From CAILZL01 sp963791615 (GTDB lineage Bacteria > Pseudomonadota > Gammaproteobacteria > Steroidobacterales > Steroidobacteraceae): a stretch of 64,000 nucleotides of DNA. Below, in pieces: positions 44,061 to 52,957 of the stretch; the first letter of the stretch is position 1, and each line of letters starts with the position of its first letter. The notes beneath the pieces were generated by a model, which was not told where the DNA came from, searched no databases, and saw only the letters and a program-made list of their open reading frames with translations. The stretch is taken from positions 1,488,001 through 1,552,000 of the forward strand of contig CAWBTE010000006.1 in NCBI GenBank assembly GCA_963791615.1, given 5' to 3'. The translations under genes were made by a program, and so were the position numbers.

Positions 44061-45101
44061 TCAGAAAGCGTCTTTGTTCTGGGCCTTGAAGCGCGCTTCT
44101 TCCTTGCTGATGATGCCTTTCTGCAGCAGTTCGGTCAGACATTGATCCAGGGTCTGCATGCCATCTTTGATGCCGGTCTGGATGGCCGAGTACATCTGCG
44201 CAATCTTGCCTTCGCGGATCAGGTTACGGATGGCCGGCGTGCCCACCATGATTTCGTGCGCGGCAACACGGCCACCGCCAATACGCTTCATCAGGGTTTG
44301 CGAAATCACCGCGCGCAGCGACTCTGACAGCATGGTGCGCATCATTTCTTTTTCGGCAGCGGGGAACACGTCCACGATACGGTCGATGGTCTTGGCGGCC
44401 GAGGTGGTGTGCAACGTGCCGAACACCAGGTGGCCGGTTTCGGCGGCGGTCAGCGCCAGCCGGATGGTTTCCAGATCGCGCATTTCACCGACCAGGATCA
44501 CGTCAGGGTCTTCACGCAGCGCCGAACGCAGCGCTTCGGTAAAGCCCAGCGTGTCGCGATGCACTTCGCGCTGATTGACCAGCGAGCGCTTGCTCTCGTG
44601 GACGAATTCGATGGGATCTTCAATGGTCAGAATATGATCGGGACGATTGTCATTGATGTAGTTGACCATCGCCGCCAGCGTGGTGGACTTGCCCGAGCCG
44701 GTAGGGCCGGTGACCAGCACCAGACCGCGTGGCTGCATGGCCAGATCCTTGAAAATCTTGGGCGCATTCAGATCGTCCAGCGACAGGATCAGCGAAGGAA
44801 TGGTGCGGAACACGGCGCCTGAACCACGATTCTGGTTGAAGGCGTTGACGCGGAAGCGCGCCAGCTTGGGAATCTCGAAGGAAAAGTCGGTCTCGTAAAA
44901 CTCTTCGTAAGCCTTGCGCTGCTTGTCGTTCATGATGTCGTACACCATGCCGTGAACCTCCTTGTGGTTCAGCGGCGGCATGTTGACGCGCTTCATGTCA
45001 CCGTCCACACGGATCATGGGCGGCACACCCGCCGACAAATGCAGGTCGGAAGCGTTATTCTTCACAGCAAACGCAAGCAGCTGCGCAATATCGACGGCCA
45101 T
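44061..45101 (-). CDS. pilT: Pilus retraction ATPase PilT
   Basis: 346 residues, the normal PilT length, beginning MAVDIAQLLAFAVKNNASDLHLSAG. Walker A TGPTGSGKSTTLA, ILTIEDPIEFVH, Walker B ALREDPDVILVGEMRDLETIRLAL, and GTLHTTSAAKTIDRIVDVFP are typical; the C-terminal region has the AIRNLIREGK motif that PilT needs for retraction. It powers type IV pilus retraction and twitching. A strong AGGAG site precedes the start. It is divergent from yggS, the classical arrangement. Confidence 0.96.
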   Translation of the reverse strand: MAVDIAQLLAFAVKNNASDLHLSAGVPPMIRVDGDMKRVNMPPLNHKEVHGMVYDIMNDKQRKAYEEFYETDFSFEIPKLARFRVNAFNQNRGSGAVFRTIPSLILSLDDLNAPKIFKDLAMQPRGLVLVTGPTGSGKSTTLAAMVNYINDNRPDHILTIEDPIEFVHESKRSLVNQREVHRDTLGFTEALRSALREDPDVILVGEMRDLETIRLALTAAETGHLVFGTLHTTSAAKTIDRIVDVFPAAEKEMMRTMLSESLRAVISQTLMKRIGGGRVAAHEIMVGTPAIRNLIREGKIAQMYSAIQTGIKDGMQTLDQCLTELLQKGIISKEEARFKAQNKDAF

Positions 45102-45238
45102 TGAAGCTCCTGAGTGGGCGGCACGGCGGTTTCCTGTGAAAATCGGCTGTGCCAGCGGCCGTAGCAGTATAACGGAGCACTAATCGGGTCAATATGTTAA
45201 CCGGCCCGCAGTTTTAGCCTTTGCCATTATCAATTCAC

Positions 45239-45934
45239 ATGACCCATGAGCCCGACCTTCCTGGCCGCCTGAATCAGGTGCGTAACCAGCTGGCCAATGC
45301 GGCCACTGCCTGTGGTCGCTCGCCCGGTTCGGTGACCCTGCTGGCGATCAGCAAGCAACACTCGGTGGCGGCCATACGTGTGCTCGCGACGGCAGGACAG
45401 CGCGACTTTGGCGAGAGCTACCTGCAGGAAGCACTGACCAAGATGGACGAATTGCGGAACCTCAACCTGTGCTGGCATTTCATTGGCCAGCTGCAAAGCA
45501 ACAAGAGTCGCGCCATTGCCGAACACTTTGACTGGGTGCACACCCTGGATCGCGACCGGATTGCTACCCGTTTGAATGACCAGCGCCCACCCGAAATGGG
45601 GCCCTTGGAGGTGTGCATCCAGGTAAAACTGGCTGATGAAGCCGGCAAGGGCGGCATCTGGCCGGAACAGGTACTGACGCTGGCGCAGCACATCCAACCT
45701 TTGCCACGCCTGAAACTGCGCGGTCTGATGTGCATTCCACCGCCCAGCGACGACTACGCCACACAGCTCAGTCAATTCCGCCGCTTAAGTGACCTGCTGC
45801 AACAATTGAATAGCAGCGGCCTGAATCTGGATACGCTGTCGATGGGCATGAGCGGTGACTATCCGGCAGCCGTCGCAGCGGGTGCAACGCTGGTGCGTAT
45901 CGGTACTGCCCTGTTTGGCGAACGGCACTATTGA
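45239..45934 (+). CDS. yggS: PLP homeostasis protein YggS/ProSC family
   Basis: 231 residues from ATG 45239. The single-barrel fold is seen in VTLLAISKQHSVAAIRVL, whose Lys should carry pyridoxal phosphate, then GQRDFGESYLQEAL, WHFIGQLQSNK and TLSMGMSGDYPAAVAAGATLVRIGTALFG. YggS binds PLP and keeps vitamin B6 and amino-acid pools balanced; it has no known catalysis. proC follows 40 bp later on the same strand. The upstream ATG at 45221 lacks family similarity. Confidence 0.94.
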   Translation: MTHEPDLPGRLNQVRNQLANAATACGRSPGSVTLLAISKQHSVAAIRVLATAGQRDFGESYLQEALTKMDELRNLNLCWHFIGQLQSNKSRAIAEHFDWVHTLDRDRIATRLNDQRPPEMGPLEVCIQVKLADEAGKGGIWPEQVLTLAQHIQPLPRLKLRGLMCIPPPSDDYATQLSQFRRLSDLLQQLNSSGLNLDTLSMGMSGDYPAAVAAGATLVRIGTALFGERHY

Positions 45935-45974
45935 TTCAAGCATTGATTGAGCAGACGAGATTGAGGATTCAGGC

Positions 45975-46808
45975 ATGCTGACAGAAACGCTTACAGGAAC
46001 TTTGGCCTTCATCGGTGGCGGCAACATGGCGCGCAGCCTGATTGGTGGCCTGATTGCGCAAGGCCTGCCCACCCGGCAAATCATCGTGTCAGACCCGATG
46101 GAGGCGCAACGCCAACTGCTGGCGACTCAATATGGAGTGCGCGTGACGGACAGCAATGCCGAAGCGGCTGTAGCAGCGCAGATCATTGTGCTGGCGGTCA
46201 AGCCACAGGAACTCCGAGGCGTGGCGCAGGCGCTGGCATCCACCCTGAGTCATCAACCCTTGATCATTTCTGTCGCCGCCGGCATCCGTGCCAGCGATCT
46301 GCAAACCTGGCTGGGTGGCCTGCCCGTGGTGCGCACCATGCCCAATCGTCCGGCGCTGAATGGCTGTGGCGTCACAGGCCTGTATGCCAGCACCCAAGTG
46401 CCCGCTGCCCAGCGCGAACTGGCCAGCCGCATCATGGGTGCGGTGGGCAAGTCAGTCTGGGTAGAACAGGAAACACTGATTGATGCCGTCACTGCGGTAT
46501 CCGGTAGCGGCCCCGCCTACTTTTTCCTGTTGATGGAACTGCTGGAAGCCGCTGGTGTGGAGCAAGGACTGCCTGCCGAAACCGCCCGTGTCCTGGCGAT
46601 TGAAACCGCCTATGGCTCGGGAATGATGGCGCGCGAAGTCAGTGACTCACCCGCCGTGCTGCGTCAGCAAGTCACCTCCAAAGGCGGCACCACGGAAGCG
46701 GCGCTGAAAGTCTTCGAGGCACGCGGCATGCGGGGCATAGTCAGCGACGCCGTCAAAGCCGCAGCTGAACGTTCGGCGGAGCTGGCGGGAGAATTGGGCG
46801 GAAAGTGA
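45975..46808 (+). CDS. proC: Pyrroline-5-carboxylate reductase
   Basis: 277 residues with the NAD(P) loop LAFIGGGNMARSLIGGLI, VLAVKPQELRGVAQ, VRTMPNRPALNGCGVTGLYA and the C-terminal dimer region DAVTAVSGSGPAYFFLLMELLEAAGVEQGLP. These are the family signatures. It reduces pyrroline-5-carboxylate to proline in the cytoplasm. A GAGG site precedes the ATG. Normally yggT follows directly; here four genes intervene. Confidence 0.96.
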   Translation: MLTETLTGTLAFIGGGNMARSLIGGLIAQGLPTRQIIVSDPMEAQRQLLATQYGVRVTDSNAEAAVAAQIIVLAVKPQELRGVAQALASTLSHQPLIISVAAGIRASDLQTWLGGLPVVRTMPNRPALNGCGVTGLYASTQVPAAQRELASRIMGAVGKSVWVEQETLIDAVTAVSGSGPAYFFLLMELLEAAGVEQGLPAETARVLAIETAYGSGMMAREVSDSPAVLRQQVTSKGGTTEAALKVFEARGMRGIVSDAVKAAAERSAELAGELGGK

Positions 46809-46903
46809 TCCGAACCGGCAGGCGCACACCTGCCGCTCAAGGTGCTCCGGTATTCGATTGATTGAGCATAAACTGCCAGCGTCAGCTTCAAGTTTGAATC
46901 GCC

Positions 46904-48301
46904 ATGACGTTCTCCCGGTGGTTATCGTATTCAATACAGCTCTGCGCATCCGTCGTGTGCGCCGCTGTGCTGGCGCAAACCCCTGAAGAGTCCTCAAGTT
47001 CAGCGGTAAGCCAAGTCAGTCCCGATGCGGCAGTAATCGACGCACCGCAAGCCGAGAATGAAGCGGCAATTGAAGCCGAACTGGCGTTACAGCAGTTATC
47101 CAGTGCTGCACAGGTGCGGCTGGATCGCGCGCGTGACTCGGTGGTACAGATCCGCGGCTTCTACGGCAACGCTGCATCCAGCGCCTTTCACGGCAGTGGC
47201 TTTGCCGCTGACGCCGATGGACTGATCGTCACCAACTACCACGTCATTTCCGAGGCCGTGCTTTATCCACGGCAGTACCGGCTGGAATACATCACCGCCG
47301 ATGGCCGCACTGGCCGCTTGCAGGTATACGCCATAGACGTGATGAATGATCTGGCCATTGTCAAAGCTGTGGACTTGCAACTGCCGCCGCTGCGGTTACG
47401 CACGCAAATACCGCGACAGGGCGAACGCGCCTACTCCATCGGCTTTCCGCTCAACCTGGGACTGACCATCACCGAAGGCGTGGCCAATGGTCTGCTGGCC
47501 AACAGCTTTGAACAACGCATTCACTACACCGGTGCGATCAACGGCGGCATGTCGGGCGGTCCGGCGCTGGATGCCAATGGCGCGGTGTATGGCGTGAATG
47601 TATCGGTCGTAACCGGACGACAGCTGGTGGGCTTTGTCATCCCTGCTCGGCATATTCAGCCGTTGCTGGCGCGGGCGCGTGAGCCGCTAAATAGCGCCAA
47701 CAGTCCCAGGCAAGCGCGCGAACAGGTTGCCGCCCAGGTACTGGCGCACCAAACCCGCATCTTCGCCGCCATGTACGACCCGCTGGGTACGCAAACCGTG
47801 CTGGGCTACACCCTGCCGACGCAGATTTCACCCAGCGCCGAATGCAGCACTGTCGGCAATGCTGGTTCGAATCCACAGGTCAGCGTTGAATCGATCAACT
47901 GCGCCATCCGCGCGCGACTGCTGGTCCAGCCCGGACTGGAAGTTGGCAACATCATCTTCCAGCATCGCCTGTTGCGCGCACCGGGCCTGCATCCCTTGCA
48001 ATTCACTCAGCAGGTCAATCGTGAAGCCGCTGCCTACCCGCGCAGCGGCTCTGAAAAATTCGTCGCGCCCTTCGCCTGTGACAGTGCGCTGGTATCGCTG
48101 GATGGTTTTGATGCACGCGTCAGCACCTGCGCGCGGCAATATCGGCTGTTTTCCAATCTGTATGACATCGCCGTCAGCGTGGTCAGCATCAACGCGACGC
48201 AGCAGGCGGTGATCAGCCAGCTTGATCTTCGCGGCGTCGCCTATGAACCCGGCATGTATTTTGTGCGCCAGTATCTGGGAGCGATGCGATGGACGCCGTA
48301 A
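46904..48301 (+). CDS. Periplasmic trypsin-like serine protease
   Basis: 465 residues with a signal peptide ending about AAVLAQ. The S1-type triad is readable: H113 in TNYHVIS, D149 in MNDLAIVK and S217 in NGGMSGGPA. No PDZ domain follows; instead about 200 residues with paired cysteines (ECSTVGN, SINCAIRA, FACDSALV, STCARQY) are unlike known DegP-type tails. It should act in the periplasm on unknown substrates. Its last 13 nt overlap the FHA-domain gene, so the two products are probably made together. The unusual C-terminal domain is not one I recognise. Confidence 0.85.
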   Translation: MTFSRWLSYSIQLCASVVCAAVLAQTPEESSSSAVSQVSPDAAVIDAPQAENEAAIEAELALQQLSSAAQVRLDRARDSVVQIRGFYGNAASSAFHGSGFAADADGLIVTNYHVISEAVLYPRQYRLEYITADGRTGRLQVYAIDVMNDLAIVKAVDLQLPPLRLRTQIPRQGERAYSIGFPLNLGLTITEGVANGLLANSFEQRIHYTGAINGGMSGGPALDANGAVYGVNVSVVTGRQLVGFVIPARHIQPLLARAREPLNSANSPRQAREQVAAQVLAHQTRIFAAMYDPLGTQTVLGYTLPTQISPSAECSTVGNAGSNPQVSVESINCAIRARLLVQPGLEVGNIIFQHRLLRAPGLHPLQFTQQVNREAAAYPRSGSEKFVAPFACDSALVSLDGFDARVSTCARQYRLFSNLYDIAVSVVSINATQQAVISQLDLRGVAYEPGMYFVRQYLGAMRWTP

Positions 48302-49281
48302 TGCTCATCGAAGTCGTCGATGATCATGGTCGCGTGCGTCTGCGACAGCGCGTCACCGGGATGGGCGGTCAGTGTCGCATCGGTAGAGGTCTCGCCTGCG
48401 ACATTGTGCTGGATGATGCCTATGCTGCTGCCGAGCACACCCTGCTGACCCTGCAGCAGGACGGTCGCGTGCATGTGCAGGATCTGGGCACGCGCAATGG
48501 CACCCGCATCGACGGCGAACGAGTTGCCGCCACCAACGGCGCCATCATCGAACAGGGTGAGCTGATCGTCGGCCGTACCCATCTGCGACTACGCACCCTG
48601 CACACTGCGCTCACGCCTGAGCGTGTTTTTCGCCGCGATCTGCTGCGCCGCTATCGCACCTTGCTGGCGGGATTCGGCGTAGCAGCAAGCCTGGGCTTCG
48701 CCGCCTTCATGCAATGGCTCAACGCACCGCCATCACCCGCCGCGTCCATACTGACTGCAGTGCTGATTACCCTGAGTGGCCTTGTGCTGTGGACGGCGCT
48801 GTGGTCACTGATTAACCACCTCAACCATGGCGCCTGGCAGGTACGCATTCACCTCGCTGTTGCCGCAAACTGTGTGGCGTTATGCGCTTGGGGCTACTGG
48901 CTGTATCGAGTGGGCGCGTTCGCCACGCAATGGCGCTGGCTGGGCGGAGCATTGGTGCCCCTTGCCATTGGCGTTGCGCTGATCATGATTTACCTGCATC
49001 TGCGCAAAGCCACTTTCATGGGCCGCAAAGTCGCTCTGATATTTGCCAGCATCGCAATACTGGCGTCGGGCAGCGGCCTGTGGCTGATCAATCTGCAAAC
49101 CGATGCCCGCAACGTCAATCGTATCGTGCACGGCCCCGCGGTGTTTCCGCCCACCACCCGCATTGCGCCCAGCATGGATGTCGCCGACTACCTGAGCGAT
49201 GTCAGCACCCTGAAACGCGCCGCCAATCGCAACCGCCAGCAATCATTGGTAGACGCACCGCTGATTGATGCGGATGAGTAA
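48289..49281 (+). CDS. FHA-domain membrane protein
   Basis: 330 residues. Residues about 25-100 are an FHA phosphopeptide-binding domain: CRIGRGLACDIVLDD, an EHTLL segment where family members have SR/H contacts, VQDLGTRNGTRIDG and an EQGELIVGRTHLRL end. Five to six membrane helices follow from about residue 125, then a short polar tail. FHA domains bind phosphothreonine, yet no Ser/Thr kinase lies in this window. It starts within the 3' end of the protease gene, so a protease-sensor pair is suggested. Confidence 0.85.
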   Translation: MDAVMLIEVVDDHGRVRLRQRVTGMGGQCRIGRGLACDIVLDDAYAAAEHTLLTLQQDGRVHVQDLGTRNGTRIDGERVAATNGAIIEQGELIVGRTHLRLRTLHTALTPERVFRRDLLRRYRTLLAGFGVAASLGFAAFMQWLNAPPSPAASILTAVLITLSGLVLWTALWSLINHLNHGAWQVRIHLAVAANCVALCAWGYWLYRVGAFATQWRWLGGALVPLAIGVALIMIYLHLRKATFMGRKVALIFASIAILASGSGLWLINLQTDARNVNRIVHGPAVFPPTTRIAPSMDVADYLSDVSTLKRAANRNRQQSLVDAPLIDADE

Positions 49282-49301
49282 CGTGGCAGGTCATCCCGCG
49301 C

Positions 49302-49532
49302 CTACTTCCTGCCCTTCACTGCCGGCTTGAACAGCATGGTCAGCAGGAGCCAGGCCAGTTTGGGCGTCAGCATTTTCAGGAACGCGCGCACGTCTTCGGG
49401 ATACAGCCGGGCGGTCAGCGGCATGGCGCCGTAGATCTTGCCCTTGATGATCAGCCCCTTGCCGTCGTCACTCCTGTCGAGGCTGCTGATCGCCAGCATC
49501 TCTTTGTTGTCAGAACCGTAAAGCTTGATCAT
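49302..49532 (-). CDS. Small unknown protein paired with the CrtI-like oxidoreductase
   Basis: 76 residues: MIKLYGSDNKEMLAISSLDR at the start and a hydrophobic segment LAWLLLTMLFK near the end. Not recognised. It starts in the last codons of the oxidoreductase gene (49529-49532 overlap), so the two are translationally coupled. It may help attach or stabilise that enzyme; nothing in the sequence proves this. Confidence 0.75.
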   Translation of the reverse strand: MIKLYGSDNKEMLAISSLDRSDDGKGLIIKGKIYGAMPLTARLYPEDVRAFLKMLTPKLAWLLLTMLFKPAVKGRK

Positions 49533-51115
49533 CTGGCCACCACCTTGTCCCAGTCCATGCCCAGTTCGTCAAACATCTTGATGGCCGTGGCGCGGCCTGC
49601 GCCGTACACGCCACCGCCGGGATGCAGGAACGGACCCACCAGATACAGGCGCTGCACGCCCGGTACGGTCATCTGGCCATAGTCCGGGGTCGGGCGATGG
49701 CCGTTGATCTGGTAAAAATACGGCGCAACGCCGTGCACATCGCCACCCGGCATGCTGGTGGGCAGGTTGCGGGCATGGTCCAGCGGCGTGACGATGCTGC
49801 GCTTGATGATGTTGTCTGACCCCAGGTTCTTGATGAACTTCTGGTAGTGACGCAGGCTTCGGTCACCCATTTCTTCCCTGATTTCATCCCAGCGCGACGC
49901 GCCACCGTCTTCCAGATTGTAGGGGGCAAAGGTGATGCCGTGAAACATGCCCTTGCCGGGCGGCACCCGCGATGGATCGCCGATGCTTTCATCGCCACCT
50001 GATCCCAGCACGCGTTCGGAAATACGGCCACGCTTCAAGGCATCGAAGTCGTCCAGCATGTCGGTGAGCGAATCGCTGGCCATGAACTCCAGCATGATGG
50101 CGTCGCGTACCGCCGGATCGGGCGTGCGGAACTGCGCCTGCTCGTTCAGATCGTAGTGGCTGACCATGAGACTGAACGGCGCCAGCGAGGCACGTTCGCC
50201 ACGTTGTAATACCCGTTCGGGAATGCCTTCGACAAACTGGCGGATGACATGCGGGTGCAGCGCACCGATCACGCCATCTTTGGCGAGAAATTCTTCGCCG
50301 GAATCCAGACGCACGCCGGTGGCACGCCCACCAGAAGTCAGCACCTTGGTGACGGTGCTGTTGCAACGCACTTCGCCGCCATGATGTTCAATACAGCGGA
50401 TCAACGCTTCAGTCAGCTTGCCGCTGCCGCCGACCGGTTTTGATGCGCCATAGCCATGCATCAGCCCGGGCATCAGGAACAGGCCGAAGCCGGTGCCCAG
50501 TTCTTCAGGCCCTTGCAGGTTTTCCGAGATCAGGCGCAGCAACCAGATCTTGACCCGCTCGTTCTCGAACAGCTGGTTGGCCAGATCCAGCGAGCTGCGC
50601 TGCATGGCTTCGAGAATCTCGCGACCTTCATCGCTGGAATCCATCATGGCGAAGAACGCGCCCATGGGCATCGGCGGCGCGTACATGCCGGAGAACAACA
50701 TGGGGATGAAGTCGAGGCTGCGCGTGACCAGTTTGCGATAGCTTTCGGCATCCTGCGCCGACAGTCTGGCAATGCCTTCGCAGGTTTTGTCCAGATCCTG
50801 GTAGGCGGTCAGCGTGGCGCCATCGGCGAAGATCATCGAGTACGGCGTGCCGTAACGGTACTTCAGACCGAACCTGGAAATAAGCCCCAGTTCGTCCTCG
50901 CGCAGCAGGGGGTTGCCCTGGATCATGATGTGCACGCTGGAGTGTTCGTCATGCCAGAAACCCGGCGTATTCAATTCGCGTGTCACCACGCCACCGCCCG
51001 GGAACGCTTTCTTTTCCAGCACCAGCACTTTCTTGCCAGCCTTGGCCAGATACGCCGCAGCGACCAGACCATTGTGGCCAGCGCCCATCGCGACGACGTC
51101 GTACTTGTTGCTCAT
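49529..51115 (-). CDS. FAD-dependent oxidoreductase of the phytoene desaturase (CrtI/CrtO) type
   Basis: 528 residues. The N-terminal dinucleotide fold reads VVAMGAGHNGLVAAAYLAKAGKKVLVLEKK, and the C-terminal FAD-contact region ends VQRLYLVGPFLHPGGGVYGAGRATAIKMFDEL, both typical of CrtI/CrtO-like enzymes and the related uncharacterised BCO-type oxidoreductases. No phytoene synthase or other carotenoid gene is present, so a carotenoid role is not supported; other substrates such as lipids or retinoids are possible. It overlaps the small gene downstream by 4 nt and is divergent from yggT. Confidence 0.85.
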   Translation of the reverse strand: MSNKYDVVAMGAGHNGLVAAAYLAKAGKKVLVLEKKAFPGGGVVTRELNTPGFWHDEHSSVHIMIQGNPLLREDELGLISRFGLKYRYGTPYSMIFADGATLTAYQDLDKTCEGIARLSAQDAESYRKLVTRSLDFIPMLFSGMYAPPMPMGAFFAMMDSSDEGREILEAMQRSSLDLANQLFENERVKIWLLRLISENLQGPEELGTGFGLFLMPGLMHGYGASKPVGGSGKLTEALIRCIEHHGGEVRCNSTVTKVLTSGGRATGVRLDSGEEFLAKDGVIGALHPHVIRQFVEGIPERVLQRGERASLAPFSLMVSHYDLNEQAQFRTPDPAVRDAIMLEFMASDSLTDMLDDFDALKRGRISERVLGSGGDESIGDPSRVPPGKGMFHGITFAPYNLEDGGASRWDEIREEMGDRSLRHYQKFIKNLGSDNIIKRSIVTPLDHARNLPTSMPGGDVHGVAPYFYQINGHRPTPDYGQMTVPGVQRLYLVGPFLHPGGGVYGAGRATAIKMFDELGMDWDKVVAR

Positions 51116-51317
51116 TCACTGTTCCTCAGTTCATCAATCCGGCGCCACGACGACGTGCGCGACACCGGGCAGCCATTATCCGTATGTTGCCGATCAAGAC
51201 AAGCAAGGCGATTTGTTACCTTCGCTGGCGGAGAGGCGCGTAAATTCCGGTAACCTTGCCCCGGTAAACTTGACGATACTGATTTCCCCCTGTTTTCCCT
51301 GCACACCGAGCACTCAC

Positions 51318-51845
51318 ATGGCCGCTCTCATTTTCATCATCAAAACCCTGATGGGCCTGCTGACCAGCGTTTTCCTGTTGCGGCTGCTGTTGCCCCTGTG
51401 CCGCGCCGACTCGCGCAATCCGTTTTCGCAGGCCGTCATTCGCTTCACCAATCCGCTGGTGCTGCCACTACGTCGCGTCCTGCCGCCAATCAAGCGGCTG
51501 GATACCGCCTCACTGGTGTCGCTGCTACTGGTGCACCTTGCCACTACCGTGCTGATTGCAGTGTTGCGTGGCTACGGCCTGTCTTTCCCGGGGCTATTGC
51601 TGGTCGGACTGCGTGATCTGCTGTCATTGATCCTGCAGTTCTACTTCGTGGTGCTGCTGTTTTTCGCCGTTCTCAGTTGGGTCGCTCCCGGTACCTACAG
51701 TCCGGCATCGAGTGTCATCACCAGTCTGAGCACGCCGGTGGTGCGGCCATTCCAGCGGCTGATTCCACCCATTGCCGGCATCGACCTGTCAGTACTGTTT
51801 GCGCTGATCGCGATTCAGGCATTGCAGATACTGCTGAACTCCTGA
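51318..51845 (+). CDS. yggT: YggT family integral membrane protein
   Basis: 175 residues in two YggT repeats. Each has an L-R-L/L-P-x-C-R or W-V-x-P region followed by a P-L-V/V-L-P-L-R motif: FTNPLVLPLRRVLPPIKRLD in repeat one and LSTPVVRPFQRLIPPIAGID in repeat two. About five hydrophobic helices are seen. The family is linked to osmotic and cell-division functions in bacteria and to thylakoid proteins in plants. The ATG at 51318 was chosen because similarity begins there. DUF167 follows 8 bp downstream. Confidence 0.92.
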   Translation: MAALIFIIKTLMGLLTSVFLLRLLLPLCRADSRNPFSQAVIRFTNPLVLPLRRVLPPIKRLDTASLVSLLLVHLATTVLIAVLRGYGLSFPGLLLVGLRDLLSLILQFYFVVLLFFAVLSWVAPGTYSPASSVITSLSTPVVRPFQRLIPPIAGIDLSVLFALIAIQALQILLNS

Positions 51846-51853
51846 CGCTCAGC

Positions 51854-52162
51854 ATGACCTGGTTTCGCTGGCAGGGTGCGGATCTGCTGCTGGAAGCAAA
51901 GATCCAGCCGGGCGCCAGTCGCAGCGAATTTGCCGGCATGCACGGAGAACATCTCAAGATACGCATCCATGCCCCCGCTGTAGATGGCAAGGCCAACACC
52001 GAGCTGGTGGCATTTCTCGCTCAGGCGTTTGCCACCAGCAAGAGCCAGATTCACATCGAGCGCGGCGAATCCGGGCGCATCAAGTCGCTGCGTGTATGCA
52101 TACCGCGACAACTGCCTGATGCACTGCTGACATTGGGACTGAGTCCCGGCCCAACCTCTTGA
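51854..52162 (+). CDS. yggU: DUF167 family protein (YggU)
   Basis: 102 residues starting MTWFRWQGADLLLEAKIQPGASRSEFAG. LKIRIHAPAVDGKANTELVAFLAQAF and IERGESGRIKSLRV are the family motifs of the small YggU/DUF167 proteins, whose function is unknown. The ATG at 51854 lies just after the yggT stop, the usual neighbour order in gammaproteobacteria. Confidence 0.93.
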   Translation: MTWFRWQGADLLLEAKIQPGASRSEFAGMHGEHLKIRIHAPAVDGKANTELVAFLAQAFATSKSQIHIERGESGRIKSLRVCIPRQLPDALLTLGLSPGPTS

Positions 52163-52297
52163 TCAACCCGCTTGATCAATTGGGCCAGGATCATACGAGC
52201 CTGACAACAGAACAGTTGTCGCAGCCCCCGGCGGTTGGTCTATAGTGCGTGCCGGCTTGCGAAAAGCCTTTCTAACCAGCACCAAAATGGCATAGCC

Positions 52298-52789
52298 ATG
52301 AAAAAAACACTGTCCGTTGTCGTCTGCCTGATCAGCCTCACCTTGATGCTCAGCGCCTGTGGTGACCAGCCCTCCCCCTCCGCTGTCATCCAGCCAGCAC
52401 AGACCAGCAGCGAATCCTTTGTCGTTGCCGGTGACTACGAACTGCACTACAACGCGCTGCGCACTGATCAGCTGACTGCTGACATTGCGCGCGCCTATGG
52501 CATAGAACGCAGCAAAAACAAGGTGTTGTTGAATGTTTCTGTCCTGCAGAAGAATGCAGGCGCAGCCAGCACCGCCATTGACGCAACGGTCAGTTTGGTT
52601 GCCCGCAACTTGAACGGGCAGATCAAGGACGCACCATTGCGCCGCATTGCCGAAAGCAACGCCATCTATTACATCGGTGAAGTGTCATTCAGTGGTGCAG
52701 AAACAATGGTGTTCGAAATCACCGCTACGCCAGCCGGTTCCAGCATACCCATCGCCGCAACCATGACTCGTGAATTCTTTGCAGACTGA
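52298..52789 (+). CDS. DUF4426 family lipoprotein
   Basis: 163 residues. The leader ends LTLMLSAC, a lipobox with the lipidated Cys, followed by a low-complexity linker. FVVAGDYELHYNALRTDQLTADIARAYGIERSKNKVLLNVSVLQ is the DUF4426 signature. Function is unknown. In related genomes the family sits after metX and metW near yggT; here metX and metW are absent and only yggU separates it from yggT. It is likely anchored on the periplasmic face of a membrane. Confidence 0.9.
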   Translation: MKKTLSVVVCLISLTLMLSACGDQPSPSAVIQPAQTSSESFVVAGDYELHYNALRTDQLTADIARAYGIERSKNKVLLNVSVLQKNAGAASTAIDATVSLVARNLNGQIKDAPLRRIAESNAIYYIGEVSFSGAETMVFEITATPAGSSIPIAATMTREFFAD

Positions 52790-52957
52790 TCTGCTTCCGG
52801 ACAAGTCACGATCAGGTCAGCGAAATCCACCGGAAAAAATAGCGAAAAAAAACCGCAACAAATGTTATGCAGCGGGAAATCTTGTGGTATTTTTCCGCGC
52901 GGCTTCAATTTCGAATGATTCCTACAAGTCGACACACCTAATAATCAGGAGCAAACA

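Noticed and set aside
47855..47885. GGTTCGAATCC, a tRNA T-loop look-alike
   Set aside because: It lies inside the protease gene and no acceptor stem, D-arm or anticodon arm surrounds it.
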